Source: Massilistercora timonensis
GTDB taxonomy: Bacteria; Bacillota; Clostridia; Lachnospirales; Lachnospiraceae
Direction of reading: 5' to 3'
Assembly: GCF_900312975.1 (NCBI RefSeq)
Contig: NZ_LT990039.1
Span: forward strand, 2,666,001-2,730,000
DNA: 64,000 nt
Shown: positions 18,192-26,068 of the stretch, one piece after another
Position numbering within the stretch: position 1 is the first letter of the stretch
Layout: each line of letters opens with the position of its first letter
Translations under genes and position numbers: made by a program
The notes under the pieces: model-generated
The model's input: only the letters and a program-made list of their open reading frames with translations
Told to the model about the DNA's origin: nothing
Database searches by the model: none

Positions 18192-19343
18192 ATGGAACTG
18201 GTAAAAGATTTGCCCGAGGTATTCGAAGAATTTGCGGAGCAGAGGAAGAATTCCTTCCTGGGGATCAAGAAGATCAAGGAGCAGGGGATGCCGGTCATCG
18301 GCTCTTACTGTACATATTTTCCACAGGAGATCGCCCTGGCGATGGGGGCGGCAAGCGTGAGCCTTTGCTCCACTTCTGACGAGACCATCGCAGACGCGGA
18401 GCGGGAACTGCCCAAGAATTTATGTCCTCTGATCAAGTCCAGCTATGGATTCGCCCGGACGGACAAATGTCCCTTCTTCTATTTCTCCGACGTGGTAGTA
18501 GGAGAGACTACCTGCGACGGAAAGAAGAAAATGTACGAGTATATGGCGCAGTTTAAGGACGTGTATATTATGGAACTGCCCAACACTCAGCGGGAGGACG
18601 CGCTGAAGCTGTGGAGAAATGAGATCATCCGGTTCAAAGAGTATCTGGAGAAGAAGTTTAACGCTACTATTACAGAGGATGATATCCGCAGAGCTATCAA
18701 GATCAACAACGCAGGCAGACGGTCCCTGAAGCGTCTCTACGAAGTGATGAAAAACGATCCGGCCCCCATCACCGGGCAGGAGCTTTTCAAAGTTCTCTAC
18801 GGCAGCACATTCAAGTTCAACCGGGAGGAGATCCCGGCAGAGGTAGACGCCCTGGTGGACAAGATTGAGAAAGAGTACGCAGAAGGGAAAATGCAGGAGA
18901 AGAAGCCCAGGATCCTGATCACCGGATGTCCCATCGGCGGCGCCACAGAGAAGGTGATCCGGGCCGTAGAGGACAACGGCGGTATCGTGGTTACCTATGA
19001 GAGCTGCTCCGGCGCCAAATCCATTGATAAGCTGGTGGATGAGGACAATCCGGACGTATACGACGCACTGGCCCGCAGATACCTGAATATCGGTTGCTCC
19101 GTCATGACGCCCAACCCCAACCGGCTGGAGCTTCTGGGCCGCCTGATCGACGAGTACAATGTAGAAGGCGTGGTAGAGATGACCCTGCAGGCTTGTCATA
19201 CCTATAATGTGGAAGCCTTCGGAATCCGGAAATTTGTAAACGAAGAGAAAGGAATCCCCTACATCAATGTAGAGACCGATTACTCCCAGGCGGACATCGG
19301 TCAGCTGAACACCCGGATCGCGGCGTTCATTGAGATGTTGTAA
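18192..19343 (+). CDS. 2-hydroxyacyl-CoA dehydratase-family protein, possible double-cubane cluster protein
   Basis: A 383-residue member of the HgdB/BcrC/FldC superfamily that binds iron-sulfur clusters and is fired by the upstream activase. Cysteines at 40, 59, 78, 93, 108 (ETTCDGKKKMYE), 246 (TGCPIGG), 272, 302 and 335 are candidates for ligands. True dehydratases need two different subunits of this fold; here only one is encoded, next to one activase. That layout matches E. coli YjiM/YjiL and the double-cubane [8Fe-9S] protein described from Carboxydothermus, which reduces small molecules such as acetylene. The substrate is not known. Confidence 0.85.
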   Translation: MELVKDLPEVFEEFAEQRKNSFLGIKKIKEQGMPVIGSYCTYFPQEIALAMGAASVSLCSTSDETIADAERELPKNLCPLIKSSYGFARTDKCPFFYFSDVVVGETTCDGKKKMYEYMAQFKDVYIMELPNTQREDALKLWRNEIIRFKEYLEKKFNATITEDDIRRAIKINNAGRRSLKRLYEVMKNDPAPITGQELFKVLYGSTFKFNREEIPAEVDALVDKIEKEYAEGKMQEKKPRILITGCPIGGATEKVIRAVEDNGGIVVTYESCSGAKSIDKLVDEDNPDVYDALARRYLNIGCSVMTPNPNRLELLGRLIDEYNVEGVVEMTLQACHTYNVEAFGIRKFVNEEKGIPYINVETDYSQADIGQLNTRIAAFIEML

Positions 19344-19367
19344 GAATTGTAAGAAAAACTTCGAAAA

Positions 19368-19420
19368 GGGACAGGGTATTTTCAATCTGGGACGTGGTAT
19401 TTTTAAAAATACCACGTCCC
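19368..19420. repeat. Palindromic repeat element, copy 2 (long form, inverted)
   Basis: GGGACAGGGTATTTTCAATCT followed by a perfect 32-base palindrome (19389-19420). It is in the opposite orientation to copy 1 and starts 25 bases after the stop of the dehydratase-family gene. Confidence 0.9.
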
Positions 19421-19423
19421 TAC

Positions 19424-19452
19424 TTGGTTATTTCCCGTAAATTTGGTACTAT
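19424..19452 (+). promoter_or_regulatory. Promoter of the glycogen debranching enzyme gene
   Basis: TTGGTT (19424-19429), 17-base spacer, TACTAT (19447-19452), beginning 4 bases after the repeat element and about 58 bases before the start codon. Confidence 0.55.
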
Positions 19453-19509
19453 TTAAACAGGTAAAAGTAAGAGTAATATTCTGAAAATTATATGAAAGGG
19501 GAGTCGGCT

Positions 19510-21624
19510 ATGTCTGATGAACTTACCACTGCCAGTCTGTTTGGAACGCAGATCCAGCACATGGAGCCGCTGGACCGGGTGAACGGATTTGATGTGCGGC
19601 CGGGCTTCTATATGTTCCTTGGAGCCACGCCCATTCCGAGAGGGGTGAACTTCACAGTCCAGTCTAAGGGGGCCACATCCTGCGAACTTCTTCTCTATCA
19701 CCGGAAGGAGTCGGAGCCATACGCGGTGCTGCCTTTCCCGGAGAACTACCGGATCGGTGATGTTTATTCCATGATCGTGTTTGGCCTGAATGTGGAGGAG
19801 TTTGAGTATGCCTACCGGCTGGATGGTCCATGGGATCCCGGGAAGGGGCTGTTGTTTAACAGGGAACATGTACTTCTGGATCCCTATGCCAGGGCGGTCA
19901 CCGGCCAGAGTGTGTGGGGCCGGAAGGTGAGTGAGCAGGGCTACCGGGCCCGGGTGGTGCGCAACAATTTCTACTGGGGCACGGAGAGTCAGCCCAAGAT
20001 CCCCATGGAGGAGCTGATCATCTATGAAATGCATGTGCGAGGCTTTACCAAGATGGCCGGGGACGTGCAGGCGCAGGGAACCTTCCGGGGGATCGAGGAG
20101 AAGATCCCCTATCTGAAGGATCTGGGGATCAACGCCATTGAACTTATGCCGATCTTCGAGTTTGACGAGCTCAGCGGCCGCCGGGAGGTGGACGGGCGGG
20201 AACTGGTCAATTACTGGGGCTACAACACGGTGGGATTTTTCGCGCCCAACACCAGCTATGCCTCTGCGGTGGAGTACAACCGGGAAGGGATGGAGTTCAA
20301 GCAGCTGGTGAAGTCGCTTCATGAAAATGGCATCGAAGTGATCCTGGACGTGGTCTTCAACCATACGGCGGAGGGCAACGAGGACGGTCCCTTCATCTCG
20401 TTCAAAGGCTTTGACAATAACATTTACTATCTTCTGACTCCCGACGGTCACTATTATAACTTCAGCGGCTGCGGGAACACCATGAACTGCAATCATCCGG
20501 TGGTGCAGCAGCTGATCCTGGACTGCCTGCGTTACTGGGTCACCACCTACCGGGTGGACGGCTTTCGGTTTGACCTGGCTTCCATCCTTGGGAGAAATGA
20601 GGACGGCTCGCCTATGCAGAATCCGCCTCTTTTAAGGGCCATCGCCCAGGATCCCATCCTGGGGGACACCAAGCTGATCGCGGAGGCCTGGGACGCGGGC
20701 GGCCTCTATCAGGTGGGAAATTTCCCGGCCTTCCGGCGCTGGAGCGAGTGGAACGGCCGGTACCGGGACGACGTAAGAGAATTCCTGAAAGGGGGCCTGT
20801 GGGCGGCTTCCGCCGCGGCACAGCGGATCATCGGCTCCCCGGATATTTACGACACCAACATCCGGGGGAAGGACGCTTCCGTCAATTTTCTTACCTGTCA
20901 CGACGGCTTTACCCTGTATGATCTCTATTCCTACAATGAAAAGCACAACGAGGCCAACGGCTGGGGGAATACCGACGGAGCCAGCGACAACCGCAGCTGG
21001 AACTGCGGGGCGGAGGGGGAGACGAAAGATCCTCAGGTAAATGCGCTTCGCCGGCGGATGATCAAGAATGCCTGCGCGGTGCTGCTGACCAGCCGGGGAA
21101 CGCCTATGTTCCTTGCCGGAGATGAGTTTGGCAACACCCAGTTTGGCAACAACAACGCTTACTGCCAGGACAACGAGATCTCCTGGCTTGACTGGGGCAA
21201 TCTGGAGAAATACCAGGATATCCACGATTTCTTCCGCTACCTGATCCGGTTTCGGAAAATGCATCCGGCCATCGCAGGATCCTGCAAGGAAGCCCGCTGC
21301 GGCCTGCCGGAAGTGAGCCTTCATTCCCGGAAAGCCTGGGAGGCGGACTACGGAGACCAGGCAGGGCTGGTGGCGGCCATGTTTGCGGGGTTTGACGGAA
21401 AGCAGGGGAAAGACGACATCGTCTATGTGGGCGTGAACGCCTTCTGGGAGGCAGTGACCTGTGAGCTTCCGGCCCTGCCGGAGGGCTTTCACTGGAAGGT
21501 AGCGGTAAATACAGGAGCAGAGGGGAGCGGCTGTTATCAGGAGCCGGCCCAGATCGGGGGGACAGAGTTCTTGTTCGGCCCCCGCTCTGTGGCGGTGCTC
21601 ACCGGCGAACCCCTGGAATCATAG
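19510..21624 (+). CDS. glgX: Glycogen debranching enzyme (isoamylase type, GH13_11)
   Basis: Hydrolyses alpha-1,6 branch points of glycogen or limit dextrin. The 704 residues have an N-terminal CBM48 beta-domain (about 25-150) and a GH13 catalytic barrel with DVVFNHTAEG, VDGFRFDLAS (nucleophile Asp), LIAEAWDAGG (acid Glu) and LTCHDGFTLYDL (transition-state Asp). The ATG at 19510 has AAAGGGGA seven bases upstream and is preferred to the ATG at 19492. It seems to be transcribed from its own promoter. GlgX versus TreX naming cannot be settled here. Confidence 0.92.
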   Translation: MSDELTTASLFGTQIQHMEPLDRVNGFDVRPGFYMFLGATPIPRGVNFTVQSKGATSCELLLYHRKESEPYAVLPFPENYRIGDVYSMIVFGLNVEEFEYAYRLDGPWDPGKGLLFNREHVLLDPYARAVTGQSVWGRKVSEQGYRARVVRNNFYWGTESQPKIPMEELIIYEMHVRGFTKMAGDVQAQGTFRGIEEKIPYLKDLGINAIELMPIFEFDELSGRREVDGRELVNYWGYNTVGFFAPNTSYASAVEYNREGMEFKQLVKSLHENGIEVILDVVFNHTAEGNEDGPFISFKGFDNNIYYLLTPDGHYYNFSGCGNTMNCNHPVVQQLILDCLRYWVTTYRVDGFRFDLASILGRNEDGSPMQNPPLLRAIAQDPILGDTKLIAEAWDAGGLYQVGNFPAFRRWSEWNGRYRDDVREFLKGGLWAASAAAQRIIGSPDIYDTNIRGKDASVNFLTCHDGFTLYDLYSYNEKHNEANGWGNTDGASDNRSWNCGAEGETKDPQVNALRRRMIKNACAVLLTSRGTPMFLAGDEFGNTQFGNNNAYCQDNEISWLDWGNLEKYQDIHDFFRYLIRFRKMHPAIAGSCKEARCGLPEVSLHSRKAWEADYGDQAGLVAAMFAGFDGKQGKDDIVYVGVNAFWEAVTCELPALPEGFHWKVAVNTGAEGSGCYQEPAQIGGTEFLFGPRSVAVLTGEPLES

Positions 21625-21642
21625 AAAAGGAGTGAGTTTTAT

Positions 21643-22824
21643 ATGCAGAGTTTTACACAGTATACCCCAACGGAGATCGTGTTTGGCAGGGGCGTCCAGA
21701 AGGAAGCCGGGAAACTGGCGAAAAAATGGGGCGGTTCCCGGGTGCTGCTGGTCTACGGCGGAGGAAGCGCGGTGCGCAGCGGCCTTTTGCAGGAGATCAA
21801 AGAAGAGCTGGATCGAGAAGGCATTGCCTGTGAGGAGCTGGGAGGGGTACAGCCCAATCCCCGTCTGGCCCTGGCAAGAGAAGGAGTGGAGAAGGCCATT
21901 GCCTTCCAGGCGGATCTCATCCTGGCGGTGGGAGGAGGCAGTGTCATCGACACGGCCAAGGCAGTGGCGGTAGGCGCCTATGTGCCGGGAACAGACATCT
22001 GGGACATCTGGATGGGCAAAGCGCCTCTTACAGGCGCCCTGCCGGTAGGCGCGGTGCTGACCATCTCCGCGGCAGGGAGCGAGACCAGCGATTCTGCTGT
22101 GCTCACCAACCAAGAAACGGGGAAAAAGGCAGGGGTAAACAGCGATCTGATCCGGCCCCGATTCGCTCTGATGAACCCGGAACTGACCTACAGTCTGCCC
22201 AAATACCAGCTGTGCTGCGGGATCACCGATATCCTGATGCACACTCTGGAGCGGTATTTTACCCCGGTTAGGGGAAATGAACTGACAGACGAGATCGCGG
22301 AAGGCCTGATGAGAACCGTGATCCGTAACGGAAGAAAAGCATTTGCGGACCAGACGGACTATGAAGCCATGAGCGAGCTGATGTGGTGCGGAAGTCTGTC
22401 CCATAACGGTCTGACAGGCCTGGGACGGCCCAAGGACTTTGCCTGCCACAAGCTGGGCCACGAGATCGGCGGTCATTTTGACGAAGCCCACGGGGCGACC
22501 CTGTCCGCAGTGTGGGGAAGCTGGGCCAGGTATGTCTATCAGCTGGATGTTCCCAGATTTGCCCGGTACGGCCGCAAGGTCTGGGGTATTGAGGAAGAAG
22601 AGGACGGAAAGGCGGCCGTGATGGCCATCGAAGCCACGGAAGCCTTCTTCCGGGAGATCCAGATGCCGGTATCCATAGGAGAGCTCTCCATGGGCGTGCA
22701 GCCGGAAGAAGTTTTAAGAGAGCTGGCAGACAGCGCCACCAAAGGGGATACGGTGAAGCTTGGCTGCTTTAAAAAGCTGGGAGCCAGAGAGATGTATGAG
22801 ATCTATCAGGCGGCGAATCATTAA
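21643..22824 (+). CDS. Iron-containing alcohol dehydrogenase
   Basis: A 393-residue group III, NAD(P)H-dependent dehydrogenase of the butanol dehydrogenase branch, likely reducing aldehydes in fermentation or detoxification. The nucleotide-binding GGGSVIDTAKAVAVGAY and the metal-binding region with CHKLGHEIGGHFDEAHGATLS are clear. It follows the debranching gene by 18 bases with an AAAGGAGTG site and precedes the ornithine cyclodeaminase-like gene by 19 bases, so all may be in one operon although the functions are not obviously linked. Substrate unknown. Confidence 0.93.
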   Translation: MQSFTQYTPTEIVFGRGVQKEAGKLAKKWGGSRVLLVYGGGSAVRSGLLQEIKEELDREGIACEELGGVQPNPRLALAREGVEKAIAFQADLILAVGGGSVIDTAKAVAVGAYVPGTDIWDIWMGKAPLTGALPVGAVLTISAAGSETSDSAVLTNQETGKKAGVNSDLIRPRFALMNPELTYSLPKYQLCCGITDILMHTLERYFTPVRGNELTDEIAEGLMRTVIRNGRKAFADQTDYEAMSELMWCGSLSHNGLTGLGRPKDFACHKLGHEIGGHFDEAHGATLSAVWGSWARYVYQLDVPRFARYGRKVWGIEEEEDGKAAVMAIEATEAFFREIQMPVSIGELSMGVQPEEVLRELADSATKGDTVKLGCFKKLGAREMYEIYQAANH

Positions 22825-22843
22825 GAAGAAAGGACAAAAAACA

Positions 22844-23794
22844 ATGATCTTACTTGGAAAAGACGAAATTGAACAGCTGGTGGACCGGGACGAGATGATG
22901 GACGAGATCGAGCGGGCCTACCAGATCATCCGGACGGGAGATTACTATGTGCCCAACCGGCCTTCGGTGGCGCATGACAATAAGACGCTGATGTATATGC
23001 CCTGCTACACCAAAGAGGCCATCGGCACCAAGATCCTTACCATCTTCCCGGACAATGCGAAGCTGGGGCTTCCCTCCATCGACGGGGTGGTGCTGTTAAA
23101 TGATCCGGTGACCGGAGCGCCCCAGGCGATCCTGGACGGACAGGCGGTGACTGCCTGGCGCACCGGGGCGGTAGGCGGCGTGGGAGTCCGCCATCTCTCC
23201 CGGAAGGACTGCCATACGGTGGGGATCGTAGGCGCCGGTGTGCAGGGATTCTATCAGGCGCTTTACGCCTGCGCGGCCCGGGATATCCACACCGTTTATC
23301 TCTACAGCCACAGCGGAAGGGACCTGACGGAATACGGGAAGAGATTGGAAAAAGCGGTTGCGGACCCCCGGGTAAAGGTAGTACAATGTAGTACAGCGGA
23401 GGAATTAGCGGCGAAAAGTGATATTATCTGTACCACTACCAGTTCCGCCACGCCAGTGCTTCCCGATGACCGGGAGCTTCTGCGGGGGAAATGTATCATC
23501 GCCATCGGCTCCTACACTCCGGATATGCGGGAGATCCCGGACGCCATCTGGGATCTGGTGGACCGGGTCTATGTGGAACTGCCCTATGCCTGTGAGGAGA
23601 GCGGAGACTTAAGCCAGCCTCTGGCAGAAGGCCGCTTAAAGATGGACCAGGTGGTGCTGATGAGCGATTTCCTGGCGTCAGGAGAGCCGGTGGAAGAAGC
23701 CGCCAAAGGGACCACATATTTCAAATCAGTTGGAATGGGGCTCTTTGATATCTGTATCGCGCAAAAATTATTACAATCAGCAAAGGAGAGGTAG
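22844..23794 (+). CDS. Ornithine cyclodeaminase / mu-crystallin family protein
   Basis: A 316-residue NAD(P)-binding protein of the OCD/mu-crystallin family, which includes ornithine cyclodeaminase, ketimine reductases and alanine dehydrogenases of the archaeal type. The Rossmann motif VGIVGAGVQGFYQAL (about 130) and AWRTGAVGGVGVRHLS just before it are conserved. I start at ATG 22844 because MILLGKDEIEQLV is the family N-terminus; a longer frame overlaps the dehydrogenase gene. A RidA gene starts four bases after its stop, which fits an enzyme that releases or handles imines. The exact reaction cannot be told. Confidence 0.9.
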   Translation: MILLGKDEIEQLVDRDEMMDEIERAYQIIRTGDYYVPNRPSVAHDNKTLMYMPCYTKEAIGTKILTIFPDNAKLGLPSIDGVVLLNDPVTGAPQAILDGQAVTAWRTGAVGGVGVRHLSRKDCHTVGIVGAGVQGFYQALYACAARDIHTVYLYSHSGRDLTEYGKRLEKAVADPRVKVVQCSTAEELAAKSDIICTTTSSATPVLPDDRELLRGKCIIAIGSYTPDMREIPDAIWDLVDRVYVELPYACEESGDLSQPLAEGRLKMDQVVLMSDFLASGEPVEEAAKGTTYFKSVGMGLFDICIAQKLLQSAKER

Positions 23795-23797
23795 AAT

Positions 23798-24172
23798 ATG
23801 AAAGTAGTAGCTACAAAGAACGCTCCGGCGGCGCTGGGGCCATATTCACAGGGATATGTACACGGAGGCATCTTCTACAGCGCAGGACAGCTGGGGCTTG
23901 ACCCGGTATCCGGCGAACTGGCGGAAGGGATCGAGGGCCAGGCGGACCAGGCCTGCAGAAATGTAGGCGCGGTTCTGGAAGAGGCCGGAACTTCTTTTGA
24001 CAAGGTCCTGAAGACTACCTGCTTCCTGGCGGACATGGGAGATTTTGCTGCGTTTAACGAAGTATATGCGAAATATTTCACATCCAAACCGGCCAGAAGC
24101 TGTGTGGCGGTAAAGACACTGCCAAAGAATGCGCTGTGCGAGATCGAAGTGATCGCGGCAGCAGAAGAATAG
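23798..24172 (+). CDS. ridA: RidA family reactive intermediate/imine deaminase
   Basis: RidA hydrolyses reactive enamine/imine intermediates to keto acids and ammonia, protecting PLP enzymes. At 124 residues it has the usual length. Conserved parts are [17 protein letters not shown], and the region [23 protein letters not shown] with the carboxylate-binding Arg. It is coupled to the ornithine cyclodeaminase-like gene (4-base gap, GGAGAGG site inside the end of that gene). That pairing suggests it clears imines from the neighbour's substrate. Confidence 0.95.
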   Translation: MKVVATKNAPAALGPYSQGYVHGGIFYSAGQLGLDPVSGELAEGIEGQADQACRNVGAVLEEAGTSFDKVLKTTCFLADMGDFAAFNEVYAKYFTSKPARSCVAVKTLPKNALCEIEVIAAAEE

Positions 24173-24197
24173 GAAAGTAGAAAAGAGGTAAGGAAAC

Positions 24198-25028
24198 ATG
24201 GCAGAGCAGCAAAATGGATGCTCCCCGTCCGACTGCGCGGGATGCGCCCACGCGGATTCCTGCAGCAGCAAGCCACAGGATTTCCGCAAACCAGCCAACG
24301 CTCATTCTCATATCAATAAGGTGATCGCGGTAGTCAGCGGAAAAGGCGGCGTGGGCAAGTCCATGGTGACCGCGTCCCTGGCAAGGCTTATGCGGGAGCA
24401 GGGATTCTCCGTGGGGATCCTGGACGCGGATATTACAGGGCCGTCCATTCCGAAGATGTACGGCATCCATGAGACGGCAAAAGGAACGGAAGACGGGATC
24501 TTCCCCAGCGAGGCAAAAGACGGCACCAAGATCATGTCCGTCAACCTTCTGCTGGAGCATGAGTCGGATCCGGTGATCTGGAGAGGTCCCATCATCGCAA
24601 ATGTAGTGACTCAGTTCTGGACTGATGTGATCTGGGGCGAACTGGATTATCTGTTCGTGGACATGCCTCCGGGAACCGGGGACGTGCCGCTGACGGTGTT
24701 CCAGTCCCTGCCGGTGGATGGTGTGGTGATCGTCACATCTCCTCAGGATCTGGTGCAGATGATCGTGAAGAAGGCCTACAACATGGCGAGACAGATGAAT
24801 ATCCCGGTACTGGGCGTGGTAGAGAACTACAGCTACCTGATCTGCCCGGACTGTGGCAGGAAGATATCCGTGTTTGGTGAGAGCCATATCGACGAGGCGG
24901 CCAAAGAGCTGGATCTTCCGGTATTGGGCAAGATGCCCATTGACGCCGGACTTTCAGAGGCAGTGGAACAGGAGAAGTTCTACCAGGTCAGCAACGAGTA
25001 TCTGGCGGCGGCAGTAAATAAATTGTAA
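24198..25028 (+). CDS. Mrp/NBP35 family P-loop ATPase, iron-sulfur carrier
   Basis: A 276-residue ATPase of the ParA/MinD superfamily that carries Fe-S clusters to apoproteins. The deviant Walker A VSGKGGVGKSMVT is at about 43-55. An N-terminal cysteine group (Cys8, 13, 16, 22) resembles the NBP35 extension, and a later CPDC motif (about 216) is the bridging-cluster site of Mrp proteins. It lies 25 bases after ridA. A palindromic repeat follows 12 bases after the stop. The NBP35-like N-terminus argues for a true cluster-carrying role. Confidence 0.92.
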   Translation: MAEQQNGCSPSDCAGCAHADSCSSKPQDFRKPANAHSHINKVIAVVSGKGGVGKSMVTASLARLMREQGFSVGILDADITGPSIPKMYGIHETAKGTEDGIFPSEAKDGTKIMSVNLLLEHESDPVIWRGPIIANVVTQFWTDVIWGELDYLFVDMPPGTGDVPLTVFQSLPVDGVVIVTSPQDLVQMIVKKAYNMARQMNIPVLGVVENYSYLICPDCGRKISVFGESHIDEAAKELDLPVLGKMPIDAGLSEAVEQEKFYQVSNEYLAAAVNKL

Positions 25029-25040
25029 AAACGATTAATT

Positions 25041-25074
25041 GGGGACGTGGTATTTTTAAAAATACCACGTCCCC
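25041..25074. repeat. Palindromic repeat element, copy 3 (short form)
   Basis: Perfect 34-base palindrome with GGGGACGTGGTATTTTT half, followed by GG and a seven-T run, so here it forms a textbook terminator for the Mrp transcript. The GGGACAGGG flank is missing. Confidence 0.9.
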
Positions 25075-25096
25075 GGTTTTTTTGTCGCGGGAAATG

Positions 25097-25125
25097 TTGC
25101 GTTTCGACACATAAATTGTTATACT
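25097..25125 (+). promoter_or_regulatory. Promoter of the XRE-Uma2 gene
   Basis: TTGCGT (25097-25102), 17-base spacer, TATACT (25120-25125), about 40 bases before the start codon. Confidence 0.55.
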
Positions 25126-25165
25126 AAGAAAAAGGAAGATCCAAACAGAACAAGGAGGTCTTGAT

Positions 25166-25978
25166 ATGGAGCAGAAGGTGATCGACGTTTTCGCGGAAAA
25201 TCTGAGATTCGCCCGCAAAGCCAGAGGCTACAGCCAGGCTCTGATGGCGGAAAGACTGGGGATAGCAAGGTCCACCTATGCCGGATATGAGACTGGGAAG
25301 CGGTCGCCGGATGTGGAGATGTTCGCCAGGCTCTCTGAAGAATTGTTTGTGTCGGCGGACGAGCTTTTGGGCCGTTACGATTATGGAACGCCTAATCTCA
25401 TTCGGCAAGCGAAAGCAGAGTATTACTCGGAGCCCAGATATTCGGTGGAGGATTATTTTGCGCTGCCAAAGCAGGGGGATTACGAGCTGATCGAGGGAAA
25501 GCTTGTGAAGAAGAATGTCTCCGGATACCGGCATCAGATCATCGCCGGCCAGATCTTTATGCAGTTTTATCAGGATATCTGGACACATTGTAAGAAATGC
25601 GAAGTGATCCCGGCGCCTTTCTGTGTGATCTTAAGCAGGGCGGACGGCGTGGTGGTCCAACCTGATCTTTCCGTGGTGTGCAGACGGGAGCTTTTGCGGG
25701 ACGGAGGCTGCGAGGGAGCGCCGGATCTGGTGGTGGAAGTACTGTCTCCTGAGAATAAGAAATATGATCTTTTCGAGAAGCCGGGCATTTACAGTAAATA
25801 TGGGGTGCGTGAGTACTGGATCGTGGATCCAGAGCAGGAATCGATCCTGATCTATGTCCTGGAAGAAGGGATCCTGCCTGAGGTGGCGCCTTTCTCCAGG
25901 AAGGTTTCCTCTCGTGTGGTGAAGGGGCTGACACTGGAATTAGGGAAACTCCTGGCAGAGTATGACGGGCAGTTTTAG
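25166..25978 (+). CDS. XRE helix-turn-helix fused to Uma2 (DUF820) nuclease-like domain
   Basis: A 270-residue fusion. Residues about 8-62 are a Cro/CI-type HTH (NLRFARKARGYSQALMAERLGIARSTYAGYETG). Residues about 90-265 are a Uma2/DUF820 domain of the PD-(D/E)XK superfamily: DYELIEGKLVKK, VQPDLSVVC and DLVVEVLSPENKKYD supply the Glu, Asp and Glu-x-Lys-like positions, and EYWIVDP is also typical. Uma2 proteins are abundant in cyanobacteria and elsewhere, with unknown in vivo function. Its own promoter precedes it; AAGGAGGTC is nine bases before the ATG. It could be a self-regulating nuclease. It ends 12 bases before the SOS-type promoter. Confidence 0.85.
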   Translation: MEQKVIDVFAENLRFARKARGYSQALMAERLGIARSTYAGYETGKRSPDVEMFARLSEELFVSADELLGRYDYGTPNLIRQAKAEYYSEPRYSVEDYFALPKQGDYELIEGKLVKKNVSGYRHQIIAGQIFMQFYQDIWTHCKKCEVIPAPFCVILSRADGVVVQPDLSVVCRRELLRDGGCEGAPDLVVEVLSPENKKYDLFEKPGIYSKYGVREYWIVDPEQESILIYVLEEGILPEVAPFSRKVSSRVVKGLTLELGKLLAEYDGQF

Positions 25979-25989
25979 ATGGAAATCCG

Positions 25990-26018
25990 TTGACAAAAAG
26001 AACATTTGTTCGTATAAT
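25990..26018 (+). promoter_or_regulatory. Promoter of the SOS-type radical SAM operon
   Basis: TTGACA (25990-25995), 17-base spacer, TATAAT (26013-26018): a full consensus sigma-A promoter. A LexA-type box fills its spacer. Confidence 0.9.
25999..26012. promoter_or_regulatory. LexA-type SOS box 1
   Basis: AGAACATTTGTTCG contains GAAC-N4-GTTC, the Gram-positive LexA (DinR) core, and lies exactly between -35 and -10. The core differs at one base from the box in front of recA in this window. Confidence 0.85.
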
Positions 26019-26026
26019 AAATTTAT

Positions 26027-26040
26027 CGAACAAATGTTCT
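26027..26040. promoter_or_regulatory. LexA-type SOS box 2
   Basis: CGAACAAATGTTCT, GAAC-N4-GTTC core, centred 28 bases from box 1 and just downstream of the predicted transcription start. Two boxes suggest tight repression. Confidence 0.85.
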
Positions 26041-26068
26041 TTTTCTGTGCTGAAAATGAGGTGGGACT

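Noticed and set aside
18192-19343. Beta subunit of a true 2-hydroxyglutaryl-CoA dehydratase
   Set aside because: No second dehydratase subunit, CoA transferase or related pathway genes nearby; single-subunit layout fits the YjiM/double-cubane type better.
25166-25978. Toxin-antitoxin module
   Set aside because: No partner gene is present; both domains are in one chain, so this is left as a speculation under the fusion finding.
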